A stretch of 64,000 nucleotides of DNA. Source: Hyphomicrobiales bacterium (lineage in GTDB: Bacteria; Pseudomonadota; Alphaproteobacteria; Rhizobiales; Beijerinckiaceae). The notes under the pieces were generated by a model. It did no database searches. It was not told the origin of the DNA and saw nothing but the letters and a program-made list of their open reading frames with translations. Position 1 is the stretch's first letter. The number at the start of each line of letters is the position of its first letter. A program made the translations under genes and the position numbers. Location: NCBI GenBank assembly GCA_017302635.1, contig JAFLCX010000001.1, positions 1,116,001-1,180,000 of the forward strand. The letters run 5' to 3'. Of the stretch, positions 11,343-21,431 are shown in pieces.

Positions 11343-12275
11343 TCAGCCGCTGTCATCGCCGGGCGGTGGCGCGATCCGGATCCGGCGCATGCGGCGGGCA
11401 TCTCCGTCAAGGACGGTAAAGATTGCGCCATTGGGTGCGGTTACCGCTTCGCCCTTGGACGGCAGGCGGCCCAGCAGAGCCGATATGTAGCCCCCAACGG
11501 TCGAGGCTGCCTGTTCCCCTTCTTCGGCTTCCATGCGAAGGCCGAGGCGCAAGGCGACATCTTCCAGAGCCGCCTGCGCATCCACCACAAGGTCGCCGTT
11601 GGGAAGCGCCTCGATGCTGATTTCCTCGCTGGAATCGTGCTCGTCCTCGATGTTGCCGACGATGATTTCCAGCAGGTCCTCCAGTGAGACAAGGCCGTCT
11701 GTTTCGCCATATTCGTCGATCACAAGCGCCATGTGGATGCGCTGGCGCTGCATGTCGAGCAGCAGATCAAGTGCCGGCATCGAGGCCGGGGCGAAGAGAA
11801 CCGGCCGGACCAGCCCGGATTTTCCGACAAGAATCGAAGAGGAAAGGCTTTCGAGCCGCACGAACACATCGCGGATATGCACCATACCCTTCGGGTCATC
11901 GAGCGTTTCGCCGTAAACGGGCAGGCGCGAATGTCCGGCGGAAAGGAAGAGCGCCCGCAATTCGCCAAAACTGGCTTCCTCGGAAATCCCGATGATCGAG
12001 CCGCGCGGCACCATCACATCCTGCACACGCGTATCGCGCGCATTCAGCAGGTTGCGCAGGATACGCCGTTCTTCCTGCGTGAAGCTTTCATCGTCGTTTT
12101 CCGTTTCGGGATCCTCGAGCGCATCCTCAAGGTTGTCGCGGATCGAGTGAGCCGGTTTGAGCCCGAGAACGATTTTCAGCCGATCGCTCCAACTCTCGCG
12201 CGGCTGCTCCTTGCCGGACTCCCGGCTTTTTTGCTCCGGCGCGCTCGCGCGTTCAGCCGGATTGTCACTACTCAT
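11343..12275 (-). CDS. corC: CorC/YbeX-type CBS-domain protein
   Basis: A soluble 310-residue protein with an acidic N-terminal segment, paired CBS domains (around VPRGSIIGISEEASFGEL and the VHIRDVFVRLESL region) and a C-terminal CorC/HlyC domain (LGLRMEAEEGEQAASTVGGY). Homologues are linked to magnesium/cobalt efflux or membrane integrity, though the exact role is unsettled. It overlaps the end of ybeY by eight bases and lies in the conserved phoH-ybeY-corC-lnt block. The ATG at 12275 was chosen because longer versions read arginine-rich sequence that belongs to ybeY in another frame. Confidence 0.88.
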   Translation of the reverse strand: MSSDNPAERASAPEQKSRESGKEQPRESWSDRLKIVLGLKPAHSIRDNLEDALEDPETENDDESFTQEERRILRNLLNARDTRVQDVMVPRGSIIGISEEASFGELRALFLSAGHSRLPVYGETLDDPKGMVHIRDVFVRLESLSSSILVGKSGLVRPVLFAPASMPALDLLLDMQRQRIHMALVIDEYGETDGLVSLEDLLEIIVGNIEDEHDSSEEISIEALPNGDLVVDAQAALEDVALRLGLRMEAEEGEQAASTVGGYISALLGRLPSKGEAVTAPNGAIFTVLDGDARRMRRIRIAPPPGDDSG

Positions 12276-12771
12276 CGAGCGGCGCCTCCTCAGCGCCCGA
12301 ATAAGGGTCAGCAACACCCAGCATCGCCAGAACAGCGCGTTCGCGCCCTTCCATCTGCAAGGCCTGCGCCTCCGTCTCGTGATCATACCCCATCAGGTGC
12401 AGCAAGCCGTGCACCACGAGATGCGAGAGATGATCGCCGAGCGATTTTCCTTCGGCCAAGGCTTCAGCCGCACAGGTCTCATAACCCAGAGCGATGTCTC
12501 CGAGGAAGAGTGATTCTGCACCCTTGTTGCCTGGAGAGGAGGGCGCAGCCGGAAACGAGAGAACATTGGTCGGTTTATCCTTGCCTCGAAACGAGGCATT
12601 GAGCCGCCGCATCGCCGCATCATCCGTGAGAAGGATTGTGGCCTCGCCCTTCCGCTTTTCGAATTTTAGCGCGGCCTGCGCTGCCGATCGGGCGGTCTTT
12701 TTTGCCTCGGGCAACCTCTTCCAGCCCTCGGCCTCAATGAGGAGATTGATCCTAGCCACGGCGCGGCGCAT
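12268..12771 (-). CDS. ybeY: Endoribonuclease YbeY
   Basis: YbeY is a metal-dependent RNase involved in 16S rRNA 3' maturation and ribosome quality control. The metal-binding pattern H-x3-H-x5-H is present as HGLLHLMGYDH (His 121, 125, 131 from the chosen start). The ATG at 12771 gives 167 residues, the usual size, and overlaps the end of phoH by 20 bases. Upstream in-frame starts run further into phoH and add basic sequence without family similarity. Confidence 0.93.
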   Translation of the reverse strand: MRRAVARINLLIEAEGWKRLPEAKKTARSAAQAALKFEKRKGEATILLTDDAAMRRLNASFRGKDKPTNVLSFPAAPSSPGNKGAESLFLGDIALGYETCAAEALAEGKSLGDHLSHLVVHGLLHLMGYDHETEAQALQMEGRERAVLAMLGVADPYSGAEEAPLDE

Positions 12772-13840
12772 GCGGTGATGACAAGGGTGCCGATGCCGCA
12801 GGTGGGCGCTCCTCATACGCCTGCACGATGCGCCGCACGAGATCATGCCGCACCACGTGCTGATGCCCGAATTTCACATGGCCGATGCCTTCGACATCCT
12901 TGAGCAGGGCGATCGCCTCACCAAACCCGGATGTCTGGCCGGACGGAAGGTCGATCTGGGTCGGGTCGCCGGTGATGATCATGCGCGAACCTTCACCGAG
13001 GCGCGTGAGGAACATCTTCATCTGCATCGAGGAAGCATTCTGCGCTTCATCAAGCAGGATCAGGGCGTTGGACAACGTGCGGCCGCGCATGAAGGCGAGC
13101 GGGGCGATTTCGATCACACCGGTCTGGAGAGCGCGCTCGACGAGCCGACCTTCCATGAAATCATAGAGCGCATCGTAGATCGGGCGCAGGTAGGGGTCGA
13201 CCTTCTCGCGCATATCACCGGGGAGGAAGCCGATTTTCTCGCCCGCCTCAACAGCCGGGCGCGAAAGAATGAGGCGCTCGACATGGCCCTGTTCGAGCAA
13301 TTGCACGGCATGGCCCACGGCGAGCCAAGTCTTGCCGGTTCCGGCCGGGCCCTCGGCAAAGACCAGTTCATGCCGGGCGAGCACGCGGATATAGGCATCC
13401 TGCGCGGCATTGCGGGCCTTGACCGGTCCTTTCTTGCGCGTCGCAACCTGGCCGAAGCCGGCGATCTCGGCCTTGATCGGATCAGCAGGAGCTTCATTCT
13501 TAACCGGGAAGAGCGCGCGCTGGAGTGCCGTTTCCTCGATCGCGCCATCGACATCGCCGACGCCGACATTCCGGCCCTTGCGCACGGTGTTGTAGAGGCT
13601 TTCGATCACGCGTCGGGCGTGGTTGACGGTTTCGCGCGTGCCACGCAGGCGGATCTGGTTGCCGTTGATATGGGCGAGAACGTTCAGCCGTCGCTCGAGA
13701 TGCGCGATGTTCTGGTCGTAATTGCCGACCAGCAGCACCGCAGCGCGATTGTCATCCAGCGTGAGGGTTTCCTCCACGCCATCGAGTGCAGCCTCCACCG
13801 AAGCCGCAAGCCGTGACGGCTCGCTCAGGCGAAAATTCAA
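12752..13840 (-). CDS. phoH: PhoH-like ATPase (YbeZ)
   Basis: A 362-residue P-loop protein with an N-terminal KH-like region ([19 protein letters not shown]), Walker A GPAGTGKT at 164-171 and Walker B ILLDEAQN near 256. It is the usual partner of YbeY in rRNA processing. The only suitable start is TTG at 13840, which overlaps the miaB stop as TTGA and has GGGGAGGA about nine bases upstream, so it is likely translated by coupling to miaB. The TTG start is inferred. Confidence 0.92.
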   Translation of the reverse strand: MNFRLSEPSRLAASVEAALDGVEETLTLDDNRAAVLLVGNYDQNIAHLERRLNVLAHINGNQIRLRGTRETVNHARRVIESLYNTVRKGRNVGVGDVDGAIEETALQRALFPVKNEAPADPIKAEIAGFGQVATRKKGPVKARNAAQDAYIRVLARHELVFAEGPAGTGKTWLAVGHAVQLLEQGHVERLILSRPAVEAGEKIGFLPGDMREKVDPYLRPIYDALYDFMEGRLVERALQTGVIEIAPLAFMRGRTLSNALILLDEAQNASSMQMKMFLTRLGEGSRMIITGDPTQIDLPSGQTSGFGEAIALLKDVEGIGHVKFGHQHVVRHDLVRRIVQAYEERPPAASAPLSSPHAPRRG

Positions 13841-15267
13841 GCGGCCATTCCTCCCCTGTCAGCCTCGCCAACGGGCGAGACGATCTCACCATGCAGCGAG
13901 TTTGAACGAAGTTCAGTGATTCGCACATCCGCAATCCGGCCGATCAGCGAAGAAACTTCTTCCCCTCTGGGGATATCCGCGTGAACCGCCTGAAGATACG
14001 GTGACTTTCCGGCGATCTGCCCGGCATGGCGACCGGGCTTTTCGAACAGAACCGGCATGATCTGCCCCAGCGAGGCGCGGTTGAAGGCGGTCTGCTGTTC
14101 AAGAATGAGCGCTTGAAGCGCGTGAAGCCGCGCGGTTTTCACCTCTTCCGGCACCATATCCCCGGCTTCCGCCGCTTTGGTGCCAGGGCGTGGAGAATAT
14201 TTGAAGGAATAGGCCGCAGCAAAACCGATCTCGCGCACCAGGCGCATCGTATCCTCGAAATCGGCATCGGTTTCGCCCGGAAACCCAACGATGAAATCGG
14301 AGGTGATGGCGATATCCGGCCGCGCCTCGCGCACTTTCGCGATGATGGCGCGATAATCATCGGCCTTGTGTTTGCGGTTCATCGCCTTGAGCACGCGGTC
14401 CGAGCCGGCCTGAACCGGCAGATGCAGATAGGGCATCAATTTCGGCAGGTCGCGATGCGCGGCAATCAGTGCCTCGTTCATGTCGCGCGGGTGGCTTGTG
14501 GCGTAACGAAGCCGTTCGAGGCCGGAAATCTCGGAAAGCGCGGCGAACAAACGCGCGAGATCCCAGACCGAACCATCCGGCCCCGCGCCGTGATAGGCGT
14601 TGACGTTCTGGCCGAGCAGCATGATCTCTCTCACGCCTGCCTCAACCATCTGGCGCGCTTCGGCGATCACCGCCTCCACCAGGCGCGAGGTCTCGGCGCC
14701 GCGCGTGAATGGTACGACACAGAACGAGCAGAACTTGTCGCACCCCTCTTGCACGGTCAGAAAGGCGGAGGGTCCGCGCGCCATGATGCGCTTCTTGCCC
14801 GGCAGAGGCAGGTGCTCGAACTTGTCCTCATCGGGAAAGTCGATGTCGATGGCCTTCGCGCTGCGGGCCGATTTCAGAAGATCGGGCAAGCGATGGTAGC
14901 TTTGCGGGCCCACGACCAGATCGACCGCCGGTGCCCGCCGCATGATCTCGCCGCCCTCAGCCTGCGCGACGCAGCCCGCGACCGCGATCACCGTCTCCTT
15001 GCCCTCAGCCGCGCGCTCTTCCTTGCGCACCCTTAGCCGCCCGATTTCGGAATAGACCTTTTCGGCTGCCTTCTCGCGGATATGACAGGTGTTGAGGATG
15101 ACGAGATCGGCGTTATCCGGCGCGTCCGTTGTCTCATAGCCCTCGCGGGCCAGAAGGTCAGCCATGCGCTCTGCGTCGTGCGCATTCATCTGGCAGCCGA
15201 ATGACTTGATATGGGCGAGACGGCGCGGGGCGGGAGTTTCGCTTTCGGGGCGGGTTTTATCGGACAT
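13837..15267 (-). CDS. miaB: tRNA-2-methylthio-N6-dimethylallyladenosine synthase
   Basis: MiaB adds the 2-methylthio group to i6A37 in tRNA. It is a radical-SAM methylthiotransferase: the N-terminal domain has C25, C61 and C99 for the auxiliary cluster, the radical-SAM cluster is C176-x3-C180-x2-C183 (GCDKFCSFC), and the C-terminus is a TRAM domain. The ATG at 15267 has an AGAGGA site six bases upstream and gives 476 residues. It overlaps phoH and so leads the miaB-phoH-ybeY-corC-lnt block. Confidence 0.95.
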   Translation of the reverse strand: MSDKTRPESETPAPRRLAHIKSFGCQMNAHDAERMADLLAREGYETTDAPDNADLVILNTCHIREKAAEKVYSEIGRLRVRKEERAAEGKETVIAVAGCVAQAEGGEIMRRAPAVDLVVGPQSYHRLPDLLKSARSAKAIDIDFPDEDKFEHLPLPGKKRIMARGPSAFLTVQEGCDKFCSFCVVPFTRGAETSRLVEAVIAEARQMVEAGVREIMLLGQNVNAYHGAGPDGSVWDLARLFAALSEISGLERLRYATSHPRDMNEALIAAHRDLPKLMPYLHLPVQAGSDRVLKAMNRKHKADDYRAIIAKVREARPDIAITSDFIVGFPGETDADFEDTMRLVREIGFAAAYSFKYSPRPGTKAAEAGDMVPEEVKTARLHALQALILEQQTAFNRASLGQIMPVLFEKPGRHAGQIAGKSPYLQAVHADIPRGEEVSSLIGRIADVRITELRSNSLHGEIVSPVGEADRGGMAA

Positions 15268-15313
15268 GAGCGATCCTCTATCGCCAAAGCGGACGCGCGA
15301 AAAGAGCCGCGTT

Positions 15314-16093
15314 TCAGCGCGCAAAGGCCTTTCGCACCGCCGCTTCAAGTTCACGCGCGATCACCTTGCGATCCGCGCCTTGCGAGACGGTGACCGGCGG
15401 CGGCAAACTGATCCGAGCGGTGACCTTCGGGCCGGCAAGCAGCGCCGCAAGATGCGGCTTGAGGTCCATATCGCCAAACCAGGCAATCTCGGCCATCTCT
15501 GAACGGGAAATCGGCAGACCGCCTCGCCGGACATATCGGATTGCGAGCGGCTGAAGCACGGTGTCGCTCGCCGCCCCCGTCGTCGCTTGTGCAGCGCCGA
15601 GTATAGCCGAGCGGAAGGGGAGCACGCGCAGGCCGTCGCTGGTGGTTCCTTCGGCAAACAGAACCATCGCGTCGCCGGAGCCAAGCCGCTCGGCCACTGC
15701 CGCGTTGACCGCGCCGGTTTTCGTGCGGGCGGAGCGCTCGACGAAAATCGAACGCTGGAGCTTCGCCAGCGTGCGCACAAAGGGCCATGTTCCCACTTCG
15801 CTTTTCGCGATGAAAGACACCGGGAACAGCGAGGAAATCACCACGATATCAAGCCACGAAACATGGTTCGAAACCACCATCAGCGGCCGGCGGACATCCA
15901 GAACGCCTTCCCGCTCGACGCGTACGCCCATGACAAAACAAAGATACCGATGAAAAATCACCGGCATGTGTCGCGCCAGCGACGAACCCGTGCGCAGCGC
16001 CAGCCACTGCGCCGGCAAGCCCAGCGCAAATGCGGGGGCCAGAGCCACGAGCTTGAGGGTCAGTTTCGTTCTTTGCCGGAGATTCAGTGCCAT
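15314..16093 (-). CDS. plsC: 1-acyl-sn-glycerol-3-phosphate acyltransferase
   Basis: PlsC-family enzymes convert lysophosphatidic acid to phosphatidic acid at the inner membrane. The HX4D motif is NHVSWLD (H77-D82), followed by the acceptor-binding FVERS and AEGTTSDG motifs at about 118-154. A hydrophobic segment near residues 15-30 likely anchors it. I chose the ATG at 16093 (259 codons); an in-frame ATG lies 21 bases upstream without a clear ribosome-binding site. An OlsA-type lysolipid acyltransferase role cannot be ruled out. Confidence 0.88.
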   Translation of the reverse strand: MALNLRQRTKLTLKLVALAPAFALGLPAQWLALRTGSSLARHMPVIFHRYLCFVMGVRVEREGVLDVRRPLMVVSNHVSWLDIVVISSLFPVSFIAKSEVGTWPFVRTLAKLQRSIFVERSARTKTGAVNAAVAERLGSGDAMVLFAEGTTSDGLRVLPFRSAILGAAQATTGAASDTVLQPLAIRYVRRGGLPISRSEMAEIAWFGDMDLKPHLAALLAGPKVTARISLPPPVTVSQGADRKVIARELEAAVRKAFAR

Positions 16094-16145
16094 TCCAGCC
16101 CTGCCCTTCGACATTTTATGTGGCAGGAGGATGACACCCGAACCA

Positions 16146-16682
16146 TCAGACGTAGCGCGGGGTCGGGTCGAGGTCCGAGAGATCGGCACGCATGGTCAGC
16201 GCATCGCGGTGCGGTACCCCGTTCCGGGCCGGATAGTAGCCCTTGCGGCGCCCGATTTCTTCGAAGCCCGCCTTGCGATAAAGGGCCAGGGCGGGCGCAT
16301 TGTCCGCAGCGACTTCCAGAAACAGCTTTTCGCCGCCTGCCCGGCGAACCGAAAGCAGATGAGCGCCGAGCAGTTCCGCCGAGAGCCCCCGACCGCGCGT
16401 CTCGGGCTCAAGAACGATCGTGAGCAACTCGGCTTCGCCGGCCACAATCCGGCTGATGGCAAATCCGGAGACGACATCCCCCACAAGCCCGCGCGAGACC
16501 AGCACATCGGCTGCATAATTGGCCGAGACAATCATCTGCTCGAGTTCGCCTCGGGCCCAACCTTGGGCAAAACCCGAGGCATGGATATCCGACATTCTCC
16601 AGCTGTCAGCCGGGGCGGCAGCGCGAAACGCGAAAGTCGAAGGGCCCAACCACCAGAACCAGGGCCAGAGCCACGGCCACAT
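16146..16682 (-). CDS. rimI: Ribosomal-protein-alanine N-acetyltransferase, GNAT family
   Basis: The product is a GNAT acetyltransferase: the acetyl-CoA loop appears as LEPETRGRGLSAELL and the later NAPALALYRKAGFEEIGRR matches motif B. It sits four bases after the tsaB stop, which supports naming it RimI. The ATG at 16682 gives 178 residues. A tryptophan- and proline-rich N-terminus (MWPWLWPWFWWLG) precedes the domain; if this is real it is an unusual hydrophobic leader, and a later ATG (MSDIHASGF) would give a more typical 149-residue protein. The substrate, often S18 in E. coli, is not proven here. Confidence 0.82.
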   Translation of the reverse strand: MWPWLWPWFWWLGPSTFAFRAAAPADSWRMSDIHASGFAQGWARGELEQMIVSANYAADVLVSRGLVGDVVSGFAISRIVAGEAELLTIVLEPETRGRGLSAELLGAHLLSVRRAGGEKLFLEVAADNAPALALYRKAGFEEIGRRKGYYPARNGVPHRDALTMRADLSDLDPTPRYV

Positions 16683-16686
16683 GGCT

Positions 16687-17397
16687 TCACGCGCCAAGCT
16701 GCGGAGCGCGCTGGAGGCGTGCGCCATCCTGCGCGGTGACATTCGCCTCACGCAGATAGAGCGGCCGACAGGGCGAGGCCGAAGGATCGGCGACGCTGGC
16801 GAGCCGCGCGACCCACAGGATCGGCGGCGAGACGCTAGGTCTGGCTGTTTCCGCTCCGATGCGGAAATCCGGGTTCTGCTCCTTGATCGTGCGGGCGAGA
16901 AGCTCGGCCGCATCACCGGTGACAATCACGGAGCCGGAACCGATCTTTCGGGCGGCATCAGCGAGCGAGAAAAGCCCGGGCCCGGCCATCTGCCGGCCAT
17001 CAGCGCCGGTCAGTTGGTAGAAAATCATGCCGTGCCGGGCATCAACAGCCGCTGCAACCGGGCGTTTTTCACCACCGAACAGCACGGGTGCGGCGAAGGC
17101 CGCCAAGGTCGAAACACCCACAACCGGCTTGCGATGGGCCAGAGCAAAAGCCCGCGCTGCGGCGATGCCGATCCGGATACCGGTGAAACTGCCAGGGCCG
17201 ACGGTCGATGCAAAACGATCGATGGCCTGAAAAGCCAGACCGGCTTTCTCAAGCACGCGACCGACCATCGGCACGAGGGCCTCGGCATGGCCGCGCACCA
17301 TTTCGAGGCGCTCCTCAGCAAGAACGCGCGAACCTTCGGTGTCAAAAACCACGACAGAAGTCGCCCCGAGGGCCGTATCGAGCGCCAGAATGCGCAT
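16687..17397 (-). CDS. tsaB: tRNA threonylcarbamoyladenosine biosynthesis protein TsaB
   Basis: TsaB is the partner of TsaD in making t6A37 on ANN-decoding tRNAs. The 236-residue product begins with the ASKHA-fold pattern MRILALDTALGATSVVVFD and has the TVGPGSFTGIRIG signature. The C-terminal ~25 residues are variable. The neighbours nfu (19 bases upstream) and rimI (four bases downstream) fit its common context. Confidence 0.93.
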   Translation of the reverse strand: MRILALDTALGATSVVVFDTEGSRVLAEERLEMVRGHAEALVPMVGRVLEKAGLAFQAIDRFASTVGPGSFTGIRIGIAAARAFALAHRKPVVGVSTLAAFAAPVLFGGEKRPVAAAVDARHGMIFYQLTGADGRQMAGPGLFSLADAARKIGSGSVIVTGDAAELLARTIKEQNPDFRIGAETARPSVSPPILWVARLASVADPSASPCRPLYLREANVTAQDGARLQRAPQLGA

Positions 17398-17416
17398 CCC
17401 GAGTCAATTCTCCCGA

Positions 17417-17974
17417 TCAGGCCGCCTCGACCGACTGAACATCGGGCAGGAAATGCCGAAGCAGATTCTGGATGCCGTTCTTCAGTGTCGCGGTCGAGGA
17501 TGGGCAGCCCGAACATGCGCCTTTCATGGTCAGGTAAACCACGCCGTCACGGAAGCCCCGGAACGTGATGTCACCGCCATCGCCGGCAACGGCGGGCCGG
17601 ATGCGCGTCTCAAGCAGTTCCTTGATGGTCGCGACCGTTTCGGCATCGGCCTCCTCGAAAAACTCGTCCGCCGGAATTTCCTCGGAGCCGGTCTCGCCCA
17701 GAACGGGATCACCGGAGAGATAATGCTCCATGATCGCGCCGAGAATGGCGGGCTTGAGGTGCTGCCATTCGCCGCCGCTCTTCGTCACCGTGACGAAATC
17801 AGAACCCAGAAACACGGCCGCAACGCCGGGAACATCGAACAGCCTCTGCGCGAGGGGAGAGGATTGGCCATCCTGCGCATTCTTGAATTCACGGGTCGAC
17901 GCGCCGAGCACAGACTTTCCCGGAAGGAATTTCAGCGTCGCGGGATTGGGGGTCGCTTCGGTCTGGATGAACAT
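17417..17974 (-). CDS. NifU-family iron-sulfur carrier (Nfu)
   Basis: Residues 1-90 form an Nfu N-terminal domain (MFIQTEATPNPATLKFLPG), and residues about 110-175 a NifU-type domain with the cluster-binding CSGC motif (C154, C157). It probably delivers Fe-S clusters to targets such as MiaB and other Fe-S enzymes; this is inferred from the family. The ATG at 17974 is preferred to an in-frame TTG nine bases upstream; GAGG lies about ten bases before it. 185 residues. Confidence 0.9.
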   Translation of the reverse strand: MFIQTEATPNPATLKFLPGKSVLGASTREFKNAQDGQSSPLAQRLFDVPGVAAVFLGSDFVTVTKSGGEWQHLKPAILGAIMEHYLSGDPVLGETGSEEIPADEFFEEADAETVATIKELLETRIRPAVAGDGGDITFRGFRDGVVYLTMKGACSGCPSSTATLKNGIQNLLRHFLPDVQSVEAA

Positions 17975-18070
17975 GGGTTTCAAACCTCACATTGCATAGC
18001 CGGGTCCAAGGTCCGGCATGGAATGCCCTCTAGATAAGCTCTTGGCCGTGCCGCACAAGTGGAAATCGTG

Positions 18071-18565
18071 TCAGGCCAGGGCCTCGAAATCGGCATCCGG
18101 CAGACCACCGGGCACGATGGTGATGGGCACCGGAAACGCGGCGGAGGCCCGCCCAGCGAGTTGGGTGACCAGCGGTCCCGGCCCGTCCTTTCCGGTGCCC
18201 GCCGCCAGAAGAAGCGCAGCAATATCCTCGTCGGCCTCGATGAGTTGGAGCACCTGCTCGGACGGCTTTCCCGTGCGGATAACCCGTTCGGGCTCGAAAT
18301 GCGCGATATCGCGGACAATCGTGGCCGCCTTGTCTAGCCGCTCGTTGGCCTCGGCTTCGGCTTCGGCCTGCATGATGTCGCCCACGCCAAGCCAGGGCTG
18401 GGCTTCCTCGGGCTGGATGATCGCAAGCATGACGATGGCGGCGCCAGTCCGGCGCGCCCGGCGGGCTACAAAGGTGACCGCCCGCGCGCATTCCGGCGTT
18501 TCATCAACCACCACAAGCACTTTCGCGCGATGTCCCGGCTCATAGGCCCGCCGCCGCAACCCCAT
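18071..18565 (-). CDS. Universal stress protein, UspA family
   Basis: A 164-residue single Usp domain: KVLVVVDETPECARAVTFV forms the first strand and helix, and the C-terminal PITIVPGG is the family end strand. The full G-2x-G-9x-G-S/T nucleotide loop is degenerate, so ATP binding is doubtful. The ATG at 18565 has GGGGAG six bases upstream and is preferred over a TTG 24 bases earlier. Usp proteins are usually induced under stress; the specific role is unknown. Confidence 0.85.
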   Translation of the reverse strand: MGLRRRAYEPGHRAKVLVVVDETPECARAVTFVARRARRTGAAIVMLAIIQPEEAQPWLGVGDIMQAEAEAEANERLDKAATIVRDIAHFEPERVIRTGKPSEQVLQLIEADEDIAALLLAAGTGKDGPGPLVTQLAGRASAAFPVPITIVPGGLPDADFEALA

Positions 18566-18636
18566 CCGCTTCTCCCCTTCGGATGCCAAAGCGCGATGAT
18601 GGTGGCAGGCGCGACCCGACCGCGCAAGAGCCGCAC

Positions 18637-19707
18637 TCAGCGATGGATGAAGCCCATGATCTCTTTCACGTCGCGATAGACCGGCTCTGCGATGGCCCGC
18701 GCGCGGTCTGCACCATCGAAGAGAATGGCATCGATAGAGGTCGGATCGGCCAGATACCGGCGCATCTCAGACGCGATCGGAGCCAGTTTTTCCACGGAAA
18801 GGTCTGCCAGAGCCGTCTTGAACCGGGAAAACTGGCCGCCACCATATTCGGTGAGAACAGCCGCAGGGGCGTCGCCTGAAAGCGCGGCATAGATCGTCAC
18901 AAGGTTTTCAGCCTCGGGCCGGCCCTTCAGGCCGGCTTCCTCGCTCGGCAACGGTTCGGGGTCAGTTTTCGCCTTACGCACCTTGAGCGCGATGGTTTCG
19001 GCGTCATCGGTGAGGTTGATACGCGAATAATCCGAGGGGTCGGATTTCGACATTTTCTTCGTACCATCGCGCAGGCTCATCACACGCGGTGCAGGTCCCG
19101 CGATCAGCGGCTCGGGCAACGGGAAATACTCTCCCGAATTCAGCCCGAGTTCCAGAATGCGCGCTCCGAAATCGAAATTGAACTTCTGGGCAATGTCGCG
19201 CGCCAGTTCGAGATGCTGCTTCTGATCTTCGCCCACCGGCACATGTGTCGCACGGTAGACGAGAATATCAGCCGCCATCAGCACCGGGTAATCATAGAGG
19301 CCGATCGACGCGTTCTCGCGGTCCTTGCCCGCCTTTTCCTTGAACTGCGTCATGCGGTTGAGCCAGCCCAAGCGGGCGACACAATTGAAAATCCAGGCGA
19401 GTTCGGCATGGCCGGCGACCTGGCTCTGGTTGAAGATGATCGAGCTTTTGGGATCGAGCCCAGCCGCGAGATAGGCAGCCGTCACCTCGCGCGTCGCTTT
19501 GCGCAAGCCTTCAGGTCCGCCCCAGACCTCAGGCCCTTGCGTGATCGCGTGGAGATCAACGATGCAATAGATGCAGTCATGCGTCTGCTGCATCTTCACC
19601 CAGCGCTGAAGCGCGCCCAGATAGTTCCCGAGATGGAGATTGCCGGTCGGCTGCATGCCGGAAAAGACGCGCGGTTGGAAGGGCGCGAGGGCGGAATTTG
19701 CGGTCAC
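18637..19707 (-). CDS. trpS: Tryptophanyl-tRNA synthetase
   Basis: TrpS charges tRNA-Trp. This 356-residue class I synthetase has the HIGH-equivalent TGNLHLGN at 21-28 and KMSKS at 218-222, and a C-terminal anticodon-binding helical part. The start is GTG at 19707. It follows murJ after 110 bases, with no leader peptide or attenuator visible. Confidence 0.96.
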   Translation of the reverse strand: MTANSALAPFQPRVFSGMQPTGNLHLGNYLGALQRWVKMQQTHDCIYCIVDLHAITQGPEVWGGPEGLRKATREVTAAYLAAGLDPKSSIIFNQSQVAGHAELAWIFNCVARLGWLNRMTQFKEKAGKDRENASIGLYDYPVLMAADILVYRATHVPVGEDQKQHLELARDIAQKFNFDFGARILELGLNSGEYFPLPEPLIAGPAPRVMSLRDGTKKMSKSDPSDYSRINLTDDAETIALKVRKAKTDPEPLPSEEAGLKGRPEAENLVTIYAALSGDAPAAVLTEYGGGQFSRFKTALADLSVEKLAPIASEMRRYLADPTSIDAILFDGADRARAIAEPVYRDVKEIMGFIHR

Positions 19708-19817
19708 TGAACTGATCCTTGGTCAGACCGGCGCGGGTGGAAACGCGCCCGGTTCGCCCGTTTTCAAAGGGCGTCGCGGCTCTTAGCAATGCCTCGGAAA
19801 ATCAGCAAGCCGGGCGC

Positions 19818-21377
19818 CTAGGGCTCGATCCGGAATCGTTTCAGATCCAGCACGCCCAACAGCCGGGCCAACCCCAGATGAGTGCCGAGTCCCAGAAGGC
19901 AAAGGGCTATGAGCGCAGACCCCTTGATCAGAAAGCCCTGCGATGGATCGAGCCAAGGCGTCATCCAACCTGTCAGAACAACAAGCGCGATCCCCATGCC
20001 GATCGTTGCGAACATCGCTCCAAGCAATCCACGCAAGGCCGCGATGCCCAATCGGAGCCGGTTCCGGGCAAGCACCATCAAAAGCGAGGCATAGAACCAG
20101 GCCCCGATCGCAACTCCCATGACGGGTGCCAACGTTTCGGACGTCGCGCGCAGGCCCAGAACGCTGGCAACATTGACCAGGCAAGCCAGAAAAGCCGCGA
20201 AAAGCGGCACCCGCATGCGCTCTTCTGCCAGAAACTCGGGCAAAATGATCTTGGCCAGAACAAAAGCCGGCAGGGCCAGCGCGAGGATGCGCAAATTGGC
20301 TGATGTCGCTTGCGAATCGGCGGCCGAGAAGGCGCCGCGCTCGAACAGAACCGAGATGATCGGCCCAGCGAGCAGATAAAGCGCGGTCGCAGCAGGCAGA
20401 ATCAGCAGCGCTGCAAAATGGAAACTCTCACCCCTTGCAGCATTCAGGGCCGCTTCGTCGCCGGCGCGCAAGGCGCGGGAAATGCGCGGCAGCAGTACAA
20501 TTCCCATCGCGGAAGCGGCGAATCCGAGCGGGAGCTGAAACAGCCGATCGGCGAAATAAAGCGACGCGAGCCCGCGCGGCGTGAGCGAGGCGAACTGGCT
20601 AGCCAGCACCAGATGAATGTGCCCGGAACCGGCGATGAGCATGCCCGGCAAGGTCAGGAGCAGAACAGCCCGGGCATCAGGACTGAACCCGCCCGAGCGG
20701 AAAGACGATAAGCGTGGAAAGGGCGAAAAGCCGGAGCGGGAAACTGAAACCGCCAGCAAGACCAGCTGAATCGCGCCAGCGGCCAGAATGGTGATGACCA
20801 GAAAAAGCCCGGCCCGGCGCTGGCTGATATCGGTCGCGACCAGCAGCGCTACCATCACGCCGATCAGCAGCAGGTTGAGCACGACGGGCACGAGAGCGGC
20901 GGCGGCATAGCGCTCGACCGAATTCAGCAAGGCGGCATACAGCGCCAGAACCAGCGTGAATCCCACGAACGGGAAGGCGATCCGGCCGAACAGCACGGCA
21001 TTCGCGAATTTCGGCGGATCATTCACGAAACCATGCGCGAGCACACTCATGATCTGCGGCATGAAGATCTCGGCAACCAGCACGACGACGATCGCCACCA
21101 CTGATAACATCGCGAGAAGATCATCGGCGAAGGCCCGCGCCGCTTTCGGACCACCCTCCTGCTCCAGGCGCGCTAGACGCGGAACAACAGCGGCGTGAAG
21201 CCCGCCTTCGCTCATCATCCGCCGCACGAGGTTGGGAAGGAGAAAGGCGGCGACATAGGCTTCTGCGACAGCCCCGGTGCCGAGCAAAGCCGCCACCAGA
21301 ATATCGCGCACGAAGCCTGTCACCCGCGAAAGCAGGGTGGCCGATCCGACAATCGTGAACGGCACTGCGAGCGACAT
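19818..21377 (-). CDS. murJ: Lipid II flippase MurJ
   Basis: MurJ moves lipid II across the inner membrane for peptidoglycan synthesis. The 519-residue product is highly hydrophobic with about 14 membrane segments and carries the family pattern SRVTGFVRDILVAALLGTG near the N-terminus and RRMMSEGGLHAAVVPRL at about 52-68. It starts 54 bases after the hslU stop. Confidence 0.95.
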   Translation of the reverse strand: MSLAVPFTIVGSATLLSRVTGFVRDILVAALLGTGAVAEAYVAAFLLPNLVRRMMSEGGLHAAVVPRLARLEQEGGPKAARAFADDLLAMLSVVAIVVVLVAEIFMPQIMSVLAHGFVNDPPKFANAVLFGRIAFPFVGFTLVLALYAALLNSVERYAAAALVPVVLNLLLIGVMVALLVATDISQRRAGLFLVITILAAGAIQLVLLAVSVSRSGFSPFPRLSSFRSGGFSPDARAVLLLTLPGMLIAGSGHIHLVLASQFASLTPRGLASLYFADRLFQLPLGFAASAMGIVLLPRISRALRAGDEAALNAARGESFHFAALLILPAATALYLLAGPIISVLFERGAFSAADSQATSANLRILALALPAFVLAKIILPEFLAEERMRVPLFAAFLACLVNVASVLGLRATSETLAPVMGVAIGAWFYASLLMVLARNRLRLGIAALRGLLGAMFATIGMGIALVVLTGWMTPWLDPSQGFLIKGSALIALCLLGLGTHLGLARLLGVLDLKRFRIEP

Positions 21378-21431
21378 GAGGACGTTTTGGGCGATCAGTG
21401 CGGCGAGGTCAAACCGGCTTTCGCCAAAGCC

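Noticed and set aside
19708..19817. Trp attenuator or leader peptide before trpS
   Set aside because: No Trp-rich short frame and no nested hairpins were seen.
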